DNA of 64,000 nt from Branchiostoma floridae (lineage: Eukaryota > Chordata > Leptocardii > Amphioxiformes > Branchiostomatidae): positions 15,772,411 through 15,836,410 of the forward strand of contig NC_049989.1 in assembly GCF_000003815.2 (NCBI RefSeq), in the 5' to 3' direction. A program made the translations under genes and the position numbers. Of the stretch, positions 24,001-33,000 are shown one piece after another (position 1 is the first letter of the stretch; each line of letters begins with the position of its first letter). The notes under the pieces were generated by a model. That model did not search any database, was not told the DNA's origin, and saw only the letters and a list, made by a program, of their open reading frames with translations.

Positions 24001-27000
24001 ATTTTTTACAGTGGTTTTATGTTCCTGTTTTGTTGTTGTCTGCAATTAACTGCAATTTCAAAAATACGTTTTTCTAGTACTTAATAATCCAGTCACATAT
24101 AGAGAATGTAAATAACTGAAGAACAAAAAAGTCAGAAAACCATGTGACAAACATTTCTTCAAATTTAAAGATAAAATGTAATGTCACATTTAAAGGGGTT
24201 GTCTCTTTTCCATTGTTTATGATCTCTCCAGCATTAAATTCTATTCTGTCCCTATCAATAGATAATGGTAATGTTTGTTGTTAAATCTTACCCTCCAAGC
24301 AGAGGTTAGGCTCCGGCTGTTTTTGAAACGTTTTTTTAGTCGTTTTTATCGGGCTCTCTATTTTGTATTTTATCTTGCTGTGTCAAAACCTAAGATGTTT
24401 GGCTGGCGTACTTCAAGACAAATGACAAAATAGAAAGCCCGATAAAAACGACTAAAAAAATGTTAAAAACCAGCCGGAGACAAACCTCTGCTTGGAGAGT
24501 AGTTAAATCTTACATTTAGGGCTACGATAATGCATTTCAACAAGAATGTCATGTTGTAAAGTTAAGATTATTTGGACAGAATGCGTGAAATCTTTCTCCG
24601 TACCAACAAGCAAATTTTCATTCCAGGACAGAGGGACGGGTCCTGGCGACAACCCTGCACCCATAACACACCAACACGAAGTCACCCAACCAAGCCCTCC
24701 CCAAATCCTGACCAAATATATCACCGTTCAACATTTACATAAGCCATCCTTGCGCTACCAGCAAGTATTTGCCAAACCTCTCAACAAGCAATTATCACAC
24801 AAGAAGAAGACTGGGTATTTGCTGGAGGTCCCATCAGTACATATTTGTCAGTAGAAGGCTGTAATCATTAGCACAACAGGAATGGCAAAAACTGAGACAA
24901 AAAATGTCAATCATCTGTTCACACTGTCCCGTATTGACATTATTTTGGCTTAGGTAAAGTTTGAGGCTGTAGTGTAGTTTTTTATCAGCTTGATAACCAG
25001 GCTACACAATGATGGGTCAAACTTAAAGTAAAACTTCTTCCCCGAAAACTTTACAATACAGAACTCATATGGACTTGTGAACTTAATGTGAATGTTACTA
25101 TTAGCCATATAGGTCACAGGACACTGTTCCTAATACTGTGTGCATTTAAGTTCGCGGCAATTTAATTTCGTGGTAGCGAGTAAAAGGATTTTTCACGGTG
25201 GATTTAAGATCGAGGTAACACCATAGACTGCACTCTAATACCATAATAGAAAAATGTTTGCGGTGGTTTTCGCGGTGAAGTGGTCACCGCGAAATCCGCG
25301 AACATTAATCCACCGCGAACATTTCTGCATTTACAGTAGTATTTCTTCCTGTCTCTTGGATGTCTGAGTCTCCGACAAATTTTTGTATTACCAAAATCAG
25401 CAAACTTAATTTGCTACAAAGAGGTGTACAGTAAATCTTCAAACTTTCTCAGTACGTAGTTCTACTTTTTCCATTCACTTCTCCACATAAAATTTATGAC
25501 ACCACAGTTTCTCTTGTATAAATACTGTACTAGTCAGTACTGTTTCGATCTTCAACCACAAATTTGAAAAACCTCATTTCCTGTATGAAAATAGAAAAAT
25601 CGCTTAAGCAAATGAATTTACAGTAACTGAGCCAAAAATAAACTTTCAAAACATGCCAAATATGGGGTGCTTCCTGTCACAAAATCCATGTCTGTTCAAC
25701 ACTTTCTTGTCATTCCCAAACTGCATGTTTAAGAATTGCCTTCCTGAGTTGGAGTAATGGCAGGAAATACTTCAGTGACTGCCAGGTGAAACTTGTCAAC
25801 TGATGAGACATGTAACTTGCGGAAACTGGAAATTCTGGGAGGTCCATCCCTATTTGTGCAGTGTAACGTTACATGTAGGGGAAACTTAAATACAGCCAAA
25901 CATTTGAGAAGAAAACAATGCAAGCTGTCCATCCCAAACAGTCAAAACAGCTTGTTTTGCCAAACCAAACAGACAAAAACAGTGCCAAGCAAGCTACAGT
26001 ATGTTTGTAACTTCCCAAGAGTTTTGCTGATATCTAACGAAGGCTAAACATACATGTAAGTGTACATTAATTGTTACAGGTTAGCATACCTTGTAGCTTG
26101 CAGGGTAAAAAGACCATCTCGATAACATCTTTTAGAAGGGATGTGAAAAAAAATAAAATGGCGGTCCCATATTCGAGGAGGTGCCTTTTCAAAATATATT
26201 AAAATAGAAGGGCAATGGCTAGGAAGAGCTCCCACTAAAAATATATACTTATAGTTGCCAAACAGCAAGGAAAAAATGAATAATACATAAACAGCAAGGA
26301 AGTTACTTATTGCCCCATGTAATGCTAGTTCACCTTTATTCGCAGGGTAACCTATATCCGGTGTACCTAAAAACAGGATATTTAGGGATATCATGTTGAT
26401 GGACGGTGGCTTCAAATTACTTTTTTTTCAATATAATGCAGTTTGAGACCATCGTCCGTCGGCTTGATATCCCGAAATACGCTGGTGTTACATGTAACTA
26501 CAACCAATAGGATATAGGTTACCCCGCGAATAAAGGTGAACTAGCGTTACCATAGGGCACTACAAGGGTCTGAACAAATGAAAAAAAGACACTTGTAAGT
26601 TTTGCGTTGTTGTAAAATCATACCGACAAATCTAAAACTTTTAAGATTGACCAGTGAAGAGTTAGAGATTTTCACATGACATTCAATATTAAGTATTTCC
26701 TCTTACACCACCCCTTGTTTAACTAATAACATGAGAAAGTGCACATTTCTTTTTACTTAGGAAATACTAATAACCCCCAGCCCATCAAATCCAGGCTTTC
26801 ATGGTAAATCTTTCAGCCCCTTGACCCCAAATGACACCCTTGGCCTGTACAGTGAGGAGTTCATTGTCAAGTGTAAAACCAGATGTCTGACACCCATTTC
26901 ATCTAAACCAGAACCAGATACACACTGTGATATTACTCCACACAAACATTAGAGCTACAAATGAAAACATGGTTTTAGGACAGACTGACAGAAGGGCTGA

Positions 27001-30000
27001 CAATATCCTGCAAAAAAGACTCAAGATATTTTTGCACAATAATATTGGACCAAGTGTGAGAAAGGAGTAGAAATAGAAAGAAACCCAATATCCAGACTCC
27101 TATATAGTATTAGAACCTGTGCAACGATCCCGGGCTGCCAGCCACAAACCCAGCATGCAACTGATTACGACAAAAGTCTCAAAGCCGTTTGGCATGGTCC
27201 ACACTGTTACACTACTCCCCTTTTCTTTTTTAAAGATTTGTCCTCGAATGTCAAGTTCGATATCCCTGTGTGGCCTGTTACTGTGGCTTGAATCCCACTG
27301 TGGCGCTTTCTTGGACAAAAGTTGGCCATGATAACAATTGTAAGTCTGATGCAATGTTCAGATGTTTAGACAATCTTATTCTTAGTTACTTCCCACTAGA
27401 GGGTGATCACTGAACAACTGTACAGCAACAAAAATTGAATTTGTGCAACCCTTGATTTCAAAGTTGGAATATGACGCATTGTATAAAATTAAAGTATGTT
27501 TTAAAAGACAGACAACGAAATGCACAAAAATTATAAAATTAATTCAGCGACCAATCAAATTATGGTTTCTCAACCTAGTGGAACATAGTAACAACCAGTT
27601 GAGAGCATCTAATGTTTATTCATACTAAATGTTACCTTTTAGTTCTGAGCATCACTGTTTACATTGTTTACGTTGTTTTTTCAAGACAAATGTTTAAATT
27701 TAAATAGTCTGTCAACAAACCCTTGAATAATCTTAAATTATCACTTAAAGGCGCCGATAGTCATACAGTTACTCTCATGTCCCTAATAAACGTACCGGGA
27801 CGTTTATTTTTTTCAGCCTCACAATCCACCCGGTACGTTCTTATTTTGGACGGTACGTTTATTTTTTTTCTGAAAATTGGGGCTTTGCTAAGCCAAGACC
27901 CTCAAAGAATAGAAATTTTGGGGGTTTCTGCCCATATTTCCGCGGTATTTTTGCTCAAAATTCCCTATTTTTCGGGCGAAATTGCGCGGATTTCCATGAG
28001 CATATACGCGTACGCGGTACTCTTTCGGTGATTTCGGTCCATCTCGCTATGACGCTACGAAGTAAATGTTGTTCTTGGGGGAAAATAAAACACCACCCTG
28101 ACGTTATGAAATACAATTTTTACATAAATAACTTTTAGTTTTAATTTAGTAGTAGTTTACAGTCTCTGTTTACATCGTAAACCAGCACCTTGCACGAGGA
28201 ATTTCCCGCCAGTCTTGTGGTTCCATGCGCTTTCGGCAGCGAGGCGGAAGAGTGATTCGTTCACATAATAAATGCTGGACGTAAAAATAACAACTATAAC
28301 TTCGTTTCCCTTGTGATATGAGTTTTGACGCCGCAAATTCTCACAAACGACAGGAATTCATCGGTAAAAACAGCAAGTTCATAATCATTTCTAAGCCACA
28401 GCTTTCCTTTGTAGATGCATGTGCCATTATGCCGAGATGGTCACGTCGAAATAAAACTTTCTCTACGTAGGCTTATTTCTTTGACAAAAAATCAACCTTA
28501 GTCTAGTTTTCACATAAATAACTTTCATTTAATAGATTTTAATCGTTTTTATACCGTAATCACTGTATTTTATGCTACACATCAGAAATCTTGCTGCGGT
28601 ATTTTACCTTGCTAAAAGTGGAGTCGTCCACTGACCCCTAGTGACCTTGTTTATCAGCTGCTGCGACGCCATGTTCGAGAATAACGCAAAGACGGAGGTT
28701 TCCATTTTTGGCCCGCGGAATACGAAAATTGGGACAGCTTACATGCATTTGAAGAACATAAAACATCAGATACATGAACGGACGGTCTATTTGTAAAATC
28801 TGCCCATATAGCCTTCCAGTCTGCACAGAAATGACGATGTAGAGAAAGGGTAGAAGTGCAAAGAGTCTGAGATGAGAAAAAAACGCCACGTAAATTCAAC
28901 AACACTTCGCATAAAATCACATAATTTTGTACAATGTTTCCTTTATTCAATGTCTCCTTCATAAAAAGTCCAAGTTGAACCGACATTTTGCTGATGTAGT
29001 ACAGAAAAAAAAGTGATCCCCTCGTGGATAATTTACTATTTAGCGCAGCGTAACGCGGCCGGCCACGCGCCCGTGACGGCAGTGTTGGCATAGCGGCCGG
29101 ACTGAAAATCGTCTGGCGGCGACCGCATTCGACAGGTGACCGCTATAGATTCTTAATCCAAGGGACCGACGAAAACTGACCGAATGGCCAGTTATCGGCC
29201 CCTATACTCAGGTGACCCCTAAGGCAGGTTTCACTGCGAATTTTTACCTTTTATTAAAAAATTGAGAAAACATCACGATTCGAACAAGATATCTATAGTT
29301 CTTCTGCTCATCATTTATAGAACTATCTGATGTGGTTCTTAGGCATAAATGAATAGAAAGACCTACCTGCTTACCTGCTACAGAAGTAGCATGGTCACAG
29401 TTAAATACATGTCAATTTGGTAATTTTCCGGGGGGTATGTTTATTCCGGGGGGTACGTTTATTAGATATTGACAATTTGTCCGGGGGGTATGTTTATTCC
29501 GGAGGGTATGTTTATTAGGGACATGAGAGTAGGGTGTAATAGGTTTTCTTTGGCCTACACTACTCCTGATAGGAAACAGGTACCTCATTCCTTAAAGAAC
29601 TTCCACAACAACAGCTTACATTACTTCACATCTGGCACTTATCAAGTGAAGAAATTTCTAACTGAACCATGTCCTAATTGATTACTAAATGGTTTCCAGA
29701 CAGTTTTCTGGTTCAATCAGTTCAGTGGACAAAAAGAAAAGTCTACTCAACAGATCCTTTTTTTTTGTGGTAGTTACTCAAGAGAACAAGAAAGAAAGGC
29801 CTTTTCTTGTTTTCCTTCCAATCCGCATTATGCAGGAATACATAATTTACATCAAGGCAAGAAAGAGGAAAATAATTTCATTAGTATAGATCTAAGTGCA
29901 AGCAATACAAAAATTTCACTTGAAGTTCGGATTCAAGGTCGCTCCATTTGTAGTTTAAAAGGCCCATGGGGAAATCAAACAGGAACTTGAAGAGATTAAG

Positions 30001-33000
30001 TCAAGTTGGAGCTTGTATTAAATTCAAGGACAAAGGGTCACTGTTAGATATTGTAAATGTTGTGAACATATCTTTTGATTGAAATATACACATGTAACAG
30101 GTAGAATTAAAGGAAAATCATAACAGAAGAGAGAGGCATCTAAAATTTACAAAAACTTGAAAAAGCAAAATATGACCAATCTCTCATTGCACTCTAAATT
30201 CAACATGTAAAATGCCATTCATTCTACCCAATACAAACTGGATATAATCATATATGTTTCTAACTTAATTTGTATGCTAAAATGAGGTCAACTGATACTG
30301 ATAGGTCACTGATTTTCCGTTACATGATATACAACCACAGGCTTTTCATAATTCAATTTGAAAGAGTGTGATATCTTAAAACAAGAAATAATTGCTTGAA
30401 AATAACAAAAATTAAATTTTTGATTCATAATTTTTCACAATTGTCTCAAATTAATGCTACATCTTTTCAAAGAAAATAGAATAATATATAATACCCCCTT
30501 ATACAAAATGTAGAATAATACCCCTACCCCAGACAAAGAATTGATCATTACACACAATAAAGAGACATATATATTGATTAAATAAAGGGCAAACCGTGCC
30601 AAGACAATACATTTTCCCAATAATGTCAAGCTTTCATACATAATTGCATGACAGCCTTACATGACAACCCTATACTGTCCAGGTACCATACCTGATGAGG
30701 TAATTTGTATATAGTGAGATCAAGGTGGCTTTGTTGCCATGGTAACAGTGATACCCTGGGAATGAGATGAGTGTGATACCCTGGGAATGGGCTATCAGCT
30801 GGTAGACCAGGCCCCCCATGAGGGAATAGGTACAACCTTCAGTATGGCCCCACTATAGGGGCCTACTGGTAACTCCCACGGGGCCAGTATAGGGGACAGG
30901 TCATTATATGTAGTATAGGAGATGTGTTATGGCTTTTTCATTCATGTGTTTATAAATACTATAAAATTGGGAACATTGTTATTTTTCACAAAACGGGCTC
31001 CGGTGTTCGAGGATGTGCCTGGAGCACGTAAATCAGCCTCAAAAATTGTGTACCTACTGGCTGGAAACAATACACCAGATGATTATAACATTTACATGAT
31101 TGTGTAAGTTTTGAAATTGTAAAAAAAAAATGAAATTTTTGCAAACATTGAAATCAAAATGCTCATTTGGTCTCTATATCTAGCCTCCATAGCAGGCTCT
31201 CTGGGGCCTTTTTCCATCTTTTTTGCTGATAATACACTTTTGCTGGCCCTGGCAATCAAGCGACCCAGTACAAAAAGAAATGCCATATTTGAAAGGGAGC
31301 AAGTAATATTAGATCTACAGGAGCCCTCTTAAATTAAATAGGATGGCACCCAGGCTAATCAGAGACATCCATGTTAATCAACACAAAAATCATATGTGAT
31401 ACAGTTGGATTAGTGTAAATGTCTAAATGTTTGTGGTACCTTAAAGTTCAAAGTTTTCCCAAATTTAAAACCACCATGAGGCCACACCAATTTAATTTCT
31501 TGGTTCACGGATTCGCTCGCTCCAATTTTTTGGAAAAAAAAATAAAAATAAAAATTACCACTCAGCAAATTTTCACCATAAATGAAACAATTCACCAACT
31601 TTCTGGTGTAGCAAACATAAAAACTGACACTACTTTTGTAATTTTCAATGAACAAGTGCTGTTACTGTACAGTAATAGAGTTTTTGTACTTTTTTCAAGC
31701 TGAAAACTTTATATTTTTTGTGTGTTGGATTAGCCCTTACCTTTACCCCAACCATTTTACAATTTTTATTTTTATTTTTATTTCGCCCTCTCGCTCCATA
31801 TTTTTTTATGAAAAAATCCGTGAACCAAGAAATTAAATTGGTGAGGCCTGAAGATACGTCTCCTGTCTGCCTTAGATAATAACCAAAGCAAAAATTCCCT
31901 TCATTTTCTCCCTAGTGAAATTAACTCCATACAAACTTATAGGCAATTTGAGTAAAGGTTATCAAATAATATTTGTAAATTTGTAAGTTTGAATTTCATA
32001 AATAAAAAATATTGAAACCACAATAATAAATGCTTTCAAATCCACTCCATGAAAATTTGAATACATTTCAATACATTTGACATATTTTGGAAACATTTTG
32101 AAAGTGACCCTATAAAAATCTGATTGTCATTCTTTACATTTTTTGAAATATTTACAAATATTTGTAACATTTTCCAAAAATATGGTAGTAGATTTGGGTT
32201 ATAGTCCCAATAAATTGTTAGCCCCATTGTCTGCTTCTGTGTATGATTTCACTGCTGGCCACTGTATAAAGTAGGGGTGGGTACCGGTACAGAAAATTCA
32301 GGTCCAGGTCCGGTTCAGGTCCAGAGGATTAGGTCCAGGTCTGGACCTGAACCTGGACCTGATTCAGTATGTGAAATATTGTGAATGGACATTTCAAAAC
32401 AATGGTCCATGTAGCTACAAAGAAATCTGTTTTGTGTGGTATTCAACTCCCACTGGCATGTTAATATCCTTCAAGGCTAACTGCCTCTGTACGGTTGACT
32501 GTAAAAGTTGGTAGAAATGACTATAGACTCTACTTTGCTCTTGTTATTTTCCTCGACCGGTATTAGCCCCAAAATGTGTGAATGCCTGATCATATAATCT
32601 GTTCATTTTCCAATCGGTCCAACATCCAGTCCACCTAATTTTTTCAGCTCCTGTTTTTCTGGACCAGTCCAATGAGAAAAAACAGTTTTGTACTGGGGTG
32701 TACCGGTACCCACCCCTAGTATGTGATCCACCCACTCACCCATTTAATGGTTAATCCCCATAACAGGATGTCAGTGAAAAGTCTGTCAGCAGATGAAATC
32801 CACTGGAAATTGGATTATACTTCAGACCTGCTGAGAGTCAGCCAGGGGTTATACACAGCTTAGCTTAGTTTATTTTTAATGGGATGTAAGGAAAGAGCCT
32901 GGAAAATACCTGATAATACTTGTCAGCAGTGCTAGGCAAATTGTTAAGAGTTCGTGCGGAAAATTTAAGCTATTCTTGAGAGGTTGCCATCTGTGATTCG

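Noticed and set aside
28654-29091. 145-aa minus-strand frame inside the 1.76-kb transposon
   Set aside because: No recognisable transposase motif, overlaps another frame, and GC-rich sequence keeps it open by chance.
30695-30760. Missing septin exon ([20 protein letters not shown]) in the long intron
   Set aside because: Open with splice-like borders, but its 64-nt length gives the wrong exit phase and the sequence does not resemble septin N-termini.
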